Source: Kaistella gelatinilytica (lineage in GTDB: Bacteria > Bacteroidota > Bacteroidia > Flavobacteriales > Weeksellaceae). Taken from it: a stretch of DNA of 64,000 nucleotides. The stretch lies in assembly GCF_015679325.1 (NCBI RefSeq), contig NZ_JADPVI010000001.1, forward strand, positions 868,001 through 932,000. The letters are read 5' to 3'. A program made the translations under genes and the position numbers. The notes under the pieces were generated by a model. That model did no database searches. It was not told the origin of the DNA and worked only from the letters and a program-made list of their open reading frames with translations. Position 1 is the stretch's first letter. Each line of letters starts with the position of its first letter. Of the stretch, positions 51,710 to 60,239 are shown one piece after another.

Positions 51710-54139
51710 TTAAAGTTTAAACTCCAATTTCACATTAAAGAATCTCCCCGTCAATCTCACAGGAACCGGATAATTATAACCCGTAGAAACATCATTCACC
51801 CATTGGTTCGCAACGGTATTGCTAATGTTGAAAGCATTGAAAATCTGTACGCCTAAAGTCAATTCTTTAAATTTACTCCAAACTGCACCTCTTGCTTTAT
51901 TGTCTTTTTGATCGATGAAAACTTTAGACAAACCAATGTCAACTCGTTTGTAAGAAGGTAAAGTTCTTTGGTATTTATAAGGTGCTTCGAAATCTGGTTT
52001 ACCGTTACCATCTAAAGAAATCGGTGTTCCGGAAGGTAATCCGTTGGCGAAAACTAAAGTTAAGTTTACGCGCATTGACGGAAATTTCGGCATATAATCC
52101 TGATAGAACATCGAAAATCTAAATCGTGGATCGGTTGGTCTTGAAATATATCCTCTTCCATCAATATTTTCTTTTACGCGCGCATAACTCGCAGAAATCC
52201 AGGAATCAACTCCCGGAACAAATTCACCAAATAATCTGGTATCGATTCCGTAAGCATAACCTTCAGAATTATTTTCTCCAGAATAACGGATTCTTACATT
52301 ATCTAAATAGTAAGGAATCAAATGATCCATCTTTTTATAATACAGTTCAGTCGTCAATTTAAATGGACGATTCACCATCTTAAATTCGTAATCATTCGCC
52401 AGGATGATCTGCATTGATCTTTGCGACTTGATGTTTGGATTAAAGTTACCATCCAGATCCTTGATCTCTTTATAGAAAGGCGCCTGGTAATAAATTCCAC
52501 CCGAAACTTTGAATAACATATCCATTTCCCAGTTCGGTTTTACAGCAAATTGTGCTCTTGGAGAAATGATGGTTTCATTGTTGAAATCCCAATGAGACGC
52601 GCGAACTCCGGCATTTACAAAAACACGATTATCGCCCCAGAAGAATTTTTTGGAATATTGTGCGTAACCTGACATTCTGGTCGGTTGAATATGATTTGCA
52701 CCAGCAATATTAAATCTCAAACGAAGTTGAGAAGCATCTAAAGTGCCGGGATTCACAAAATCTCTCGGCGTGCTGTAACCCAAAGAATCGATCAGTTGCC
52801 ATTCATTGGTGAAATCCTGTAAATTTTCTTTTTCAAATTTTAAACCTATTTCAAAATCTGTGTTGACATCCGGAGAAAACTTAGTTTTAAGCTGTGCGCC
52901 GTACGTTTTTACCATCAAATCATTTCTGGCGTGATCAATTTGTCCACCCACATCGTACGAAGTAACTGGCGCTCCGGTAATTGGATCAAAAGTTTGCAAC
53001 ATGTATGCAGAAGCAATCGTGTAATATTCTTTTTCGCGGTTTTGGTACGCAAAACTGTCTAAACTAAACTTCCATTTTGCACTTGGTTTAAAATTAATGG
53101 TCGCCGTTCCCATCATATTTTTATACTGATCATCTTCTTTACCGTCATAAAAAACACTCAGTTTTAAAGGAGCTTGCAACGATCCGAAGTCAACTTCTTT
53201 TACTTTCGGGATCATTTCATAGTCATTCTTGCTGACATAACCGATGAAAGAAACATCCCATTTATCATTAAACTTATAATTAATGTAGGTCTGAAAATCC
53301 ATATACTGTGGATTAAAATCAGTGTCTTCATTCAAAGTATTCAGGACTAAATTGGTATTTCTGTATCTTCCGGAAAATAAGGCTGATAATTTTTTATCCT
53401 TTGAAGCAAATCCAGTTGAAAGTCTTGCTCCAATTAAACTTACTTCACCTGAAAGTTCAAATTTGGTCGGCTGTCTGTAATAAATATTTAAGGCAGAAGA
53501 CATTTTATCACCGTATTTTGCTTCAAATCCACCCGCAGAAAAGTTGATCGCCTGAACCATATCGGGATTGATAATACTCAAACCTTCCTGCAAAGAATTC
53601 CGAATTAAAAAAGGGCGGTAAATTTCGATGTCATTAATATAAATTAAGTTTTCATCGTAGTTTCCACCTCTAACCATATATTGCGAAGACAATTCGGCAT
53701 TTGAATTTACAGAAGGTAAAGTTTTCAATAGTCCTTCAACACCGCCGGAAAGTGAGGCAACCTGTTGCGCTTCTTTCGCAGAAATTTCTATAGATGTAAG
53801 ATCGGTTACTTTTGGCTTTCCTTTTTTCTGAAAAACAACTTCCTGAATTTGACTTTCCCGCTCAATATTTGCAAACAGAACATTTACGTTTTGAACTTTA
53901 GGATTGACTTTAATATTTTTGGTAAAACCTCTGAAATTTTCTTTTTCTACCGACAAAATTTGCTCAGATTCGGCAATTGGAATCTTTACAAAACCTTTAT
54001 CATCAGTCGTAAAAGTTTGATTATTATAAGAAACATTCGCCTGAGAAACAGGATTTCCATCGTTATCTAAAACTTTTAGATTGATTTGCGAAAATGCGAA
54101 GATTGGCATTAACGCCAGGAGTAAAAGTATTTTTTTCAA
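51710..54139 (-). CDS. TonB-dependent outer-membrane receptor with carboxypeptidase-like plug extension
   Basis: The protein of about 809 residues has a signal peptide (KKILLLLALMPIFAFSQ), a carboxypeptidase-regulatory-like domain (INLKVLDNDGNPVSQANVSYNNQ), a plug domain (LSGGVEGLLKTLPSVNSNAELSSQYMVRGGNYDENLIYIND) and a long barrel ending in RFFNVKLEFKL. No SusD-like lipoprotein is adjacent, so it is not a typical glycan-uptake pair; the ligand is unknown. No ATG fits: TTG at 54139 gives MKKILLLLALMPIFAFSQ and is preferred, with TTG 54169 as an alternative. Confidence 0.88.
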   Translation of the reverse strand: MKKILLLLALMPIFAFSQINLKVLDNDGNPVSQANVSYNNQTFTTDDKGFVKIPIAESEQILSVEKENFRGFTKNIKVNPKVQNVNVLFANIERESQIQEVVFQKKGKPKVTDLTSIEISAKEAQQVASLSGGVEGLLKTLPSVNSNAELSSQYMVRGGNYDENLIYINDIEIYRPFLIRNSLQEGLSIINPDMVQAINFSAGGFEAKYGDKMSSALNIYYRQPTKFELSGEVSLIGARLSTGFASKDKKLSALFSGRYRNTNLVLNTLNEDTDFNPQYMDFQTYINYKFNDKWDVSFIGYVSKNDYEMIPKVKEVDFGSLQAPLKLSVFYDGKEDDQYKNMMGTATINFKPSAKWKFSLDSFAYQNREKEYYTIASAYMLQTFDPITGAPVTSYDVGGQIDHARNDLMVKTYGAQLKTKFSPDVNTDFEIGLKFEKENLQDFTNEWQLIDSLGYSTPRDFVNPGTLDASQLRLRFNIAGANHIQPTRMSGYAQYSKKFFWGDNRVFVNAGVRASHWDFNNETIISPRAQFAVKPNWEMDMLFKVSGGIYYQAPFYKEIKDLDGNFNPNIKSQRSMQIILANDYEFKMVNRPFKLTTELYYKKMDHLIPYYLDNVRIRYSGENNSEGYAYGIDTRLFGEFVPGVDSWISASYARVKENIDGRGYISRPTDPRFRFSMFYQDYMPKFPSMRVNLTLVFANGLPSGTPISLDGNGKPDFEAPYKYQRTLPSYKRVDIGLSKVFIDQKDNKARGAVWSKFKELTLGVQIFNAFNISNTVANQWVNDVSTGYNYPVPVRLTGRFFNVKLEFKL

Positions 54140-54173
54140 GGCTGAGAATTTAGTTTTTAAAGATAACAAAAAA

Positions 54174-54983
54174 TTAGAGAATCGCTTCTCTCACGCGCGT
54201 TAATTTTTGAAGCAGCTCTTCGAGTTTATCGAGTCTGAGCATATTTGCGCCATCAGAAAGTGCGACACTTGGATCGGGATGTGTTTCAATGAAAAGTCCA
54301 TCAGCACCAACTGCGATTCCAGCTTTTGCGATGGTTTCAATCAATTCTGGTCTTCCGCCGGTTACGCCGGAACTTTGATTAGGTTGTTGCAAAGAATGCG
54401 TTACATCCAAAATAACGGGAGCGTAATTTCTCATGGTCGGAATTCCTCTAAAATCAACGACCAAATCAGTATATCCAAAAGAGTTTCCACGTTCGATAAT
54501 CGCGGTTTTGGGATTACCGGAATCGTTTACTTTTTGCACCGCAAACTGCATAGATTCTGGAGAGAGAAACTGTCCTTTTTTCAGACTCACACATTTTCCT
54601 GTTTTTGCAGCAGCGATTAATAAATCAGTTTGACGAACCAAAAACGCTGGAATTTGTAAAACATCAACATATTGTGCGGCTAAAGCTGCATGTTCGTTTT
54701 CATGAATGTCGGTCGTTGTAGGAATATTGAAAGTTTCACCGACTTTCTTCAGAATTTCCAAAGATTTTTCTTCGCCAATGGTAGTGAAAGAATCTACTCT
54801 ACTGCGATTTGCTTTTTTGAAACTCCCTTTGAAGATGTAAGGAATTTCATATTTATTGGTCATTTCCACAATTTTTTCGGCAATTCTCAAAGCCATGTCT
54901 TCTCCTTCAATAATGCAGGGACCTGCAATAAGAAAGAAATTTTTTGAATTTTTGTGGTGAATATTGTCTAGGTATTGAATCAT
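54174..54983 (-). CDS. kdsA: 3-deoxy-8-phosphooctulonate synthase (KdsA)
   Basis: The 269-residue protein has FLIAGPCIIEGEDMALRIAE, the start of the KdsA barrel, FKGSFKKANRSRVDSFTTIG, VDVLQIPAFLVRQTDLL, CVSLKKGQFLSPESM, RGNSFGYTDLVVDFRGIP and the C-terminal HPDPSVALSDGANMLRLDKL. It condenses phosphoenolpyruvate with arabinose-5-phosphate to make KDO-8-phosphate for the LPS inner core. The ATG at 54983 is preferred to an upstream one; a -7 element TATTTTTG lies at 55017-55024. Confidence 0.94.
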   Translation of the reverse strand: MIQYLDNIHHKNSKNFFLIAGPCIIEGEDMALRIAEKIVEMTNKYEIPYIFKGSFKKANRSRVDSFTTIGEEKSLEILKKVGETFNIPTTTDIHENEHAALAAQYVDVLQIPAFLVRQTDLLIAAAKTGKCVSLKKGQFLSPESMQFAVQKVNDSGNPKTAIIERGNSFGYTDLVVDFRGIPTMRNYAPVILDVTHSLQQPNQSSGVTGGRPELIETIAKAGIAVGADGLFIETHPDPSVALSDGANMLRLDKLEELLQKLTRVREAIL

Positions 54984-55016
54984 GAATGAATTATTTAATA
55001 TTAAACGATCGAAATA

Positions 55017-55024
55017 CAAAAATA
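55017..55024 (-). promoter_or_regulatory. -7 element of the kdsA promoter
   Basis: TATTTTTG on the minus strand is a perfect TAnnTTTG, about 33 nt upstream of the kdsA ATG. Confidence 0.55.
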
Positions 55025-55055
55025 GTGATTTTTTTAATGAAATTTTTTATAAGTT

Positions 55056-55112
55056 TTGGCTAAAGCCGCTAGGAATTATCAAAAAAGAAAACGGGCTAAA
55101 GCCCGTTTCTAT
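55056..55112 (-). repeat. REP-like GGGCTAAAGCCC hairpins, also terminator of hicB
   Basis: AAACGGGCTAAAGCCCGTTT (55089-55108) is a 20-bp hairpin followed on the minus strand by T-rich sequence, so it can end the hicB transcript. A shorter relative, GGCTAAAGCC, lies 25 nt away (55058-55067). I recall GGGCTAAAGCCC hairpins as dispersed repeats in Flavobacteriia genomes; only this region shows them here. Confidence 0.55.
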
Positions 55113-55134
55113 TGATTCGTATAACCGTTGAAAA

Positions 55135-55545
55135 TTAAAACTGAACGGAGAGCAATTCTCTACCAAGTTCATGAACGGCTTCTTGAATCTTTCTAGTTTG
55201 CTCTCTAGATGCAGTCGTTAAACCATTTTTATACTGTCTTAAAAGAGATTCATTCATATTTGCTTTTTTCGCGATCGAAGATATTTTTAATTCAGGCACC
55301 AATTCGAAAAAAGAGGTTAAATTCATTTTATAATCAAATTCAACATTGTCAAATTTATTGGCGTAAGTTTCTCCTAAATCTTTTGCAACTTCAATATGAT
55401 CTGCAAAAGCATTCTCAAAATTAGAAATTAATTCTTCTAAACTATTTCCAAACGTTGTTACAATACCTTCAAAATTTTGTGAAGTTCCCCAATAAGTTCC
55501 ATCGTTAGATTTCTCAATAGAAACCTCAATTTTTTGATTTTTCAT
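55135..55545 (-). CDS. hicB: HicB family antitoxin
   Basis: The 136-residue protein has an N-terminal HicB domain (VSIEKSNDGTYWGTSQNFEGIVTTFGNSLEELISNFENAF) that holds the partly RNase H-like fold, and a C-terminal helix-turn-helix part (ISSIAKKANMNESLLRQYKNGLTTASREQTRKIQEAV) of Cro/C1 type that binds the operator. In hicAB loci it neutralises HicA and represses the operon. Here the toxin gene just upstream contains a stop codon, so this antitoxin may have no toxin left to restrain. Confidence 0.88.
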   Translation of the reverse strand: MKNQKIEVSIEKSNDGTYWGTSQNFEGIVTTFGNSLEELISNFENAFADHIEVAKDLGETYANKFDNVEFDYKMNLTSFFELVPELKISSIAKKANMNESLLRQYKNGLTTASREQTRKIQEAVHELGRELLSVQF

Positions 55546-55589
55546 AATAATTAAAATTATACAAAATTATAATTCACTAAATATTTCAC

Positions 55590-55772
55590 TTATTCGATCC
55601 CTGCTTGTTTTAATATCGATTTTACAGTTCCGATAGGCACATCCTTTTTCGGTTGCGGAATAGTCACAATTCCCTTTTTCACCAAATGTTTAAAATGATG
55701 ATGACTTCATTTGGTTCTAACAATATACCAACCATCAGTTTCAATAATTTTTATTAATGAACTTGATTTCAT
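55590..55772 (-). pseudogene. hicA: hicA toxin gene interrupted by an in-frame TGA
   Basis: On the minus strand an ATG at 55772 opens a 60-codon HicA frame: SSLIKIIETDGWYIVRTK, then a TGA at 55707-55709 exactly where HicA proteins have Gly, then SHHHFKHLVKKGIVTIPQPK with the catalytic His, then VPIGTVKSILKQAGIE and a TAA. A single GGA to TGA change explains it. Everything else (length, motifs, spacing to hicB) is intact. It would make only a 21-residue fragment unless the stop is read through, so the toxin is probably dead. A sequencing error is possible. Confidence 0.82.
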
Positions 55773-55776
55773 AATA

Positions 55777-55784
55777 CAAAGATA
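55777..55784 (-). promoter_or_regulatory. -7 element of the hicAB promoter
   Basis: TATCTTTG on the minus strand is a perfect TAnnTTTG only 4 nt before the hicA ATG, so the message would be nearly leaderless. Confidence 0.55.
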
Positions 55785-55802
55785 TATAACATTTTTGTTA
55801 TA
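55785..55802. promoter_or_regulatory. Palindromic operator candidate of the hicAB locus
   Basis: TATAACA-TTTT-TGTTATA has perfect 7-bp arms and directly abuts the -7 element, inside the promoter spacer. Position and symmetry suit a site for the helix-turn-helix of HicB. Confidence 0.55.
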
Positions 55803-55855
55803 AAAAAAGTTTGAGTAATATTTTTAAATCTAACATTTAAGGACAGGAAAGAAAA

Positions 55856-56383
55856 TTAAAACTTCTTCACAATTTTTTCAATCGTATTCAAATTCCGTGA
55901 AGTCATTTTTTCTTTCAAAGATTTTTTACCTAAAATTTTTCCGAAGTTTGAATGTAACGTATTTCCTTTCGCAACTTGCCAGTAAAAATTTTCACCTGCA
56001 ATTTCACCTTTTTCGTTTTCCGATTTAGTGGCATTATTGAATTCTGTCAAAAGAATTTTGGTAATTCCTTCATTTCCAACAAAAGCATAAATATGCAAAT
56101 CATCCGATTTCGTAAATGGATTTTTATCTAAAATGTTGAGAACTTCTTCTTTAGTTTTAATGAATAAAAAAGCTTCGTAATTAAAATGCCGTGAAAATGC
56201 TTTTTCTAAAATCCTCTTTAATTTAGATAAATTTTTGTCAGAAGAAAATATTATATTTCCGGTTGCTAAAACGGAAGAAACTTCTCGCATTCCTGCATCG
56301 GTAAAAACTTGGCAAACTTCGCCCATTCTCATAGGAGTCCCATTTACATTGACACCGCGTAGAAAAGCACAATATTTTTTCAA
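55856..56383 (-). CDS. DUF1697 domain protein
   Basis: The 175-residue protein has the DUF1697 start (YCAFLRGVNVNGTPMRMGEV), then VSSVLATGNIIFSSDKNLSKL, FLFIKTKEEVLNILDKNPF and the end WQVAKGNTLHSNFGKILGKKSLKEKMTSRNLNTIEKI. Members of this common family of small cytoplasmic proteins have no assigned function; structures show two ferredoxin-like halves. It stands alone, downstream of a small exported protein and upstream of the hic locus. Confidence 0.87.
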   Translation of the reverse strand: MKKYCAFLRGVNVNGTPMRMGEVCQVFTDAGMREVSSVLATGNIIFSSDKNLSKLKRILEKAFSRHFNYEAFLFIKTKEEVLNILDKNPFTKSDDLHIYAFVGNEGITKILLTEFNNATKSENEKGEIAGENFYWQVAKGNTLHSNFGKILGKKSLKEKMTSRNLNTIEKIVKKF

Positions 56384-56452
56384 GATTAAAAGTAACGTTT
56401 GTTGATGAAAATTAGAGCGAGATTTTCTATAATTTGAGTATGATATAAATCC

Positions 56453-56899
56453 TTATTTTACGAAGTCATTGATTTGACCAACTTCAACTTCTTTTTTTAC
56501 TGCAGGATTTGTATAAACTTTATACTTATTGCAACTGCCTTTTAAAAGCTCGATAAAATATTGCACACCATTTTCCAAATAAGCTCCTGACATTGACGTT
56601 GGAAAGACCGTTAAAGAAATTACTTTTAGATCATCTGCAGATTTTCCTTTATAGATCTTTAAATCAGGAACAGCTACTTCCGAAATACTTTTTTCTTTAA
56701 TATAAAATAAGACCGGCTTCCCGTAAACATCGAAGAGGTTGATCTCGAAACTGGCATTTGGGGTTAATTTTTTCTTTTTTACCAATTCTTTATTCCATTT
56801 CTTCACATTAAATTTGAAAATAAATTCCTGCTTATTTTGTCCGGACAGGAATCCGGAGAAAAGTATAGATACAGCGAGTATTAATATAAATCTCATCAT
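56453..56899 (-). CDS. Small exported protein of unknown function
   Basis: The 148-residue protein has a signal peptide (MMRFILILAVSILFSGFLSGQ) with no lipobox, so it is periplasmic or secreted. The mature part shows KFNVKKWNKELVKKKKL, FEINLFDVYGKPVLFYIKEK and LIVEYLKGSCNKYKVYTN-like strands. A Lys-rich patch lies near the start of the mature protein and a single Cys near the end. No family is recognised. It lies just behind the metallopeptidase terminator on the same strand; a joint function is not shown. Confidence 0.7.
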   Translation of the reverse strand: MMRFILILAVSILFSGFLSGQNKQEFIFKFNVKKWNKELVKKKKLTPNASFEINLFDVYGKPVLFYIKEKSISEVAVPDLKIYKGKSADDLKVISLTVFPTSMSGAYLENGVQYFIELLKGSCNKYKVYTNPAVKKEVEVGQINDFVK

Positions 56900-56905
56900 A
56901 TTTGA

Positions 56906-56940
56906 TATAAAAAAAAGCCACCTTTACGATGGCTTTTTCA
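56906..56940 (-). terminator. Terminator of the T9SS metallopeptidase gene
   Basis: AAAAAGCCA / TGGCTTTTT (56912-56938) with a 9-nt loop is followed on the minus strand by T residues. Confidence 0.8.
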
Positions 56941-56947
56941 AAGTTAA

Positions 56948-59947
56948 TTATTTTTTAATAATCTTTTCCTGGTGAATTACTTTTTTATCATTTAATAATG
57001 TAATGATGTAAGTTCCGGTTTTCAAACGGCTAACATTGATCGAATTATCTTTTAAAACATTACTCACTAACATTCTGCCGGAAGCATCAAAAATCTGATA
57101 CCCTGTAATATTTTGTTTGCTGATGACAGACAAATAATTATCTACAGGATTAGGAGCCAGTACAATATTTTGATTTAACGTTGAACTTTCTACCGTACCT
57201 AAAACTACAGTTAACAACAGATCTCTGCTGTTTCCGCTCACCGCAAAACACGCGCCCGTCGCAGAAAGTTCTGTGAGCGTTTTATTAACGAATGTTGAAG
57301 CATTTAAGGTATTTGCATAAGAAATTCCCTGAACGGTATAAGTTCCCGCTGGTAAAGAGGAGAAGTTGGCTGTTGTACTAACTGCTTTTATTTTGCTGTC
57401 AGAATTTAAAATCGCAGCAAAAGTATAATTGTAACCTGCAGGTGTTGACAAGATATTATATAAACTTCCTGGTCCAGTGCTCGTAATGGTGTAGGTTAAA
57501 TTATTTGCAGGATTGCTAAAGTTGCAAATTACAGCATAATAGGTAATTCCCTCTTGTAAAATCATACTTTGCGTCGAATTAGCAGAAGAGTAACTGCTAC
57601 CACTCACGTTATAAGCATTCGAAGCAACAAAGTTACCCAATGAGTAAGGAGTACCGGAATGAATTGTTACGATAAGAAAAGCACCTGATTTTGTAAATAC
57701 ATAACTTCCGGTTTTGGTTACTTTAAAACTATAAGTAACTGAGGGATAATTAGAGGCTGCCAGTTTTGGCGCTGTAAGAGTGATATCTGAATAAGCATAA
57801 ATATTGTTTGATGTTGCCGTCGTGTAATCTATATTTTTAATGGTGAAAGAATTGCCTGCTGCAGAAGGAGCTGCCATATTTAGATTACTCGCGGCAGAAC
57901 CAACAGAAGCAGTAACAGCAGAAGTTGGACTTATAAAAGAATTATAAGCATTGCATGTAGAAGTTATTGTAAAATTATTATCAGATACGTCAAAGAATTC
58001 TGCAACTGGACTTAATACTGCGACAACTTTGATCCGCGCTGTCGTGGTGTTTGGGACATTTGGCAATGTTATCGATTGAGAGCCATCATTAGGAGTATTT
58101 GCTGCTAATGTGTACGGAAACGTATTTCCTCCATCGGTAGAAAGCAAAATATTTACAGTCGTTTTTTGAGAACTGGTTCCATTTACATTCCACGTAATTG
58201 TTGTGGCAGCAAGTGCTGCGATGGAAATTCCTGCCGCAGAAGGCGATGTAACCTGAAGTGGCCCACTGTTCGCAACTGTTACGATCATTTCATCTGAATC
58301 TAAACCACCCGAAAGTGCATTATTATCTCTAACTGTAAATCTAAATTTCATTGACCGTGCAACAGCAGGTAAAACTTCTGCTTCATTCGTTGGTGGCACA
58401 TTTTGATTATTAAGGATGAACTGCATACTTGGAAAAGTTCGTTCTGTACTGGAATTACTTTGCAAAGATCTAAACAAGGGTGCACTCGCAGTACTGTTAT
58501 TTGCCGTGTAACCACCCACACCAGCTATTGAATTTCCAAAAGCTCCTTTATCATTTGCGCTTGCAACATCTGCCTGTTCCCAAGTGTAAGATAAATTAGT
58601 GTCATTTGGATCAGAAGCAATTCCTTTTAATTGAAACGGAGTATTAAATGGGATGGTAATATCACCTCCTGCATTTGCCGTTGGTAGAAGATTAGCCGTA
58701 TTTTGTGCGACAAAACAACTTCCTGGTCCGGTTAAGTTAGCGGTGATCTGATCCAGACTTTTTGCGTTAAAATAATTTAATCCATTATTTCCTGTATTGG
58801 TTTGATTCGCGGGGATCATACAGTTATTTCCGTAACTCATGATCGTGGTTCCGGAACCCGGTTCAACAGCAGCAGCAGCATTCCATCCAGATGTACAAAA
58901 AGTCGGACTTCCTGCGCTTCCGCCTACAGCATTAAAAGTATGACCAGCTGTAAACTGATGTCCCATTTCGTGAACTATTAAATTGGCAGTTATACTTTTT
59001 GGTAATGTTACATTCCACTGGCTGCACGCTCTGGCTTTTGAAGTGTTACTACAAGGTTGATTTCCAGCCTGACCTTGAGCACCGCCAGTTGTGATGATGT
59101 TAAAGGTATGTCCGATATCATATAATGCATACGGTAAAGTTCCATTACCATTCATAGTTACAAAACCTGCCTGCGAATTAGCTGCACTTGCAAATGATGG
59201 ATCTACCGTGAAAGGATCAGTAGCTGGATCGGTGAAGATTAATGTTTTATCGGTGGTTTTTGAAATGACGTTAAATGAAATTGAGACCTCAGATTCATAA
59301 ATTAAATTGATCAAATTCAACATGCTTAAGGCTTCTGCCAAAGCAGTGTTTTGATTGCCCCCAAATGCCTGCGTAAATTCACCTGTAGTTGCAATCGCCA
59401 TTCTAAATTTTCTGATTTGATTACCATAGGGAAAATTAGGAGCGGAAATTTTTGAAGAGAGGTTTTCTTTTACAGCATTTAACTCTCTCATAATATCTGC
59501 ACTGGCGCCATTATCACAGGTGAAATTTGTGCCAAAATCTGCGAAAGCCGGATAAACTCTATAGTTTGTGGCAGAAGTTTTATACTGTTCTACATAAAAA
59601 TAGCCCTCTTTATTTTTAATGATGGCTACGAAATGATCAGAAAAAAGAGATAATTTTAAAGTTGCACTTCCGTCAGATGAAACGCCATTAAAAGTGGTCA
59701 GATCAGTAGATCTTTCACCGGAAAGGTCGTTTTCCTTTAAATTATAAGTCACCTTCTCCCCATTGTAATTGGGTAAAGTGATGCTTAAGTTTTTAATTTG
59801 TTTCTGCGATGATCTCTGCAAATTGACAGCACTTTCTAACGCACTGATATTGACAGGATAAACCTTTCCAGGAATGTCATTTTCTTTGATTTGCTGCGAA
59901 AATAACATTCCGGAGCATAAGGTAAAAAGGAGTAAAAATTGTTTCAT
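56948..59947 (-). CDS. Secreted reprolysin-like metallopeptidase with T9SS sorting domain
   Basis: The 999-residue protein has a signal peptide (MKQFLLLFTLCSGMLFS), a propeptide-like region, and a zinc metallopeptidase domain with HEMGHQFTAGHTFN (HExxHxxxxxH) and a Met-turn in TTIMSYGNNCM. Two fibronectin-like or PKD-like domains follow (for example TANAGGDITIPFNTPFQL). The C-terminal ~80 residues are a type A T9SS sorting domain (ILAPNPVDNYLSVIS-like start, GTYIITLLNDKKVIHQEKIIKK end). It should be exported by the type IX system as a surface or secreted protease. The -7 element TAGTTTTG is at 59963-59970. Confidence 0.92.
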   Translation of the reverse strand: MKQFLLLFTLCSGMLFSQQIKENDIPGKVYPVNISALESAVNLQRSSQKQIKNLSITLPNYNGEKVTYNLKENDLSGERSTDLTTFNGVSSDGSATLKLSLFSDHFVAIIKNKEGYFYVEQYKTSATNYRVYPAFADFGTNFTCDNGASADIMRELNAVKENLSSKISAPNFPYGNQIRKFRMAIATTGEFTQAFGGNQNTALAEALSMLNLINLIYESEVSISFNVISKTTDKTLIFTDPATDPFTVDPSFASAANSQAGFVTMNGNGTLPYALYDIGHTFNIITTGGAQGQAGNQPCSNTSKARACSQWNVTLPKSITANLIVHEMGHQFTAGHTFNAVGGSAGSPTFCTSGWNAAAAVEPGSGTTIMSYGNNCMIPANQTNTGNNGLNYFNAKSLDQITANLTGPGSCFVAQNTANLLPTANAGGDITIPFNTPFQLKGIASDPNDTNLSYTWEQADVASANDKGAFGNSIAGVGGYTANNSTASAPLFRSLQSNSSTERTFPSMQFILNNQNVPPTNEAEVLPAVARSMKFRFTVRDNNALSGGLDSDEMIVTVANSGPLQVTSPSAAGISIAALAATTITWNVNGTSSQKTTVNILLSTDGGNTFPYTLAANTPNDGSQSITLPNVPNTTTARIKVVAVLSPVAEFFDVSDNNFTITSTCNAYNSFISPTSAVTASVGSAASNLNMAAPSAAGNSFTIKNIDYTTATSNNIYAYSDITLTAPKLAASNYPSVTYSFKVTKTGSYVFTKSGAFLIVTIHSGTPYSLGNFVASNAYNVSGSSYSSANSTQSMILQEGITYYAVICNFSNPANNLTYTITSTGPGSLYNILSTPAGYNYTFAAILNSDSKIKAVSTTANFSSLPAGTYTVQGISYANTLNASTFVNKTLTELSATGACFAVSGNSRDLLLTVVLGTVESSTLNQNIVLAPNPVDNYLSVISKQNITGYQIFDASGRMLVSNVLKDNSINVSRLKTGTYIITLLNDKKVIHQEKIIKK

Positions 59948-59962
59948 GATATTGACTTTTCA

Positions 59963-59970
59963 CAAAACTA
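59963..59970 (-). promoter_or_regulatory. -7 element of the metallopeptidase promoter
   Basis: TAGTTTTG on the minus strand is a perfect TAnnTTTG, 15 nt upstream of the ATG. Exactly 23 nt further up, 59994-60007 reads GGGTTATTTCACCT on the plus strand, which shares only the CACC half with the activator box. Confidence 0.6.
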
Positions 59971-60054
59971 CCTAAAAACCCTATAGAAAAGTCGGGTTAT
60001 TTCACCTTTTTATTTACATTTTTTTTAAATATCGATGGAAAGCGAAAATAATTA

Positions 60055-60084
60055 AGAAAAAGCGACCATCCAAATAGTTGGATG
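60055..60084 (-). terminator. Possible terminator of the deaminase gene
   Basis: CATCCAA / TTGGATG (60067-60084) with a 4-nt loop is followed on the minus strand by GTCGCTTTTTC. It lies 156 nt below the stop codon, farther than usual. A perfect CAACTTTCAAAGTTG hairpin nearer the stop (60221-60235) lacks a T-run. Confidence 0.4.
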
Positions 60085-60239
60085 ACCAGAGCAATATTTT
60101 AAAATTTTACAAGAGTTGCGAAAACAACGAATGTTTATAAACAATTATTTCTACAATGATAGATTGTTCAACATTCGGGGGATTGGAATAATTTTTAAAT
60201 TTGATAAAGGAGATCTTCTTCAACTTTCAAAGTTGAGAT

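Noticed and set aside
60217..60236. CAACTTTCAAAGTTG hairpin after the deaminase gene as terminator
   Set aside because: Perfect stem but no T-run in either direction.
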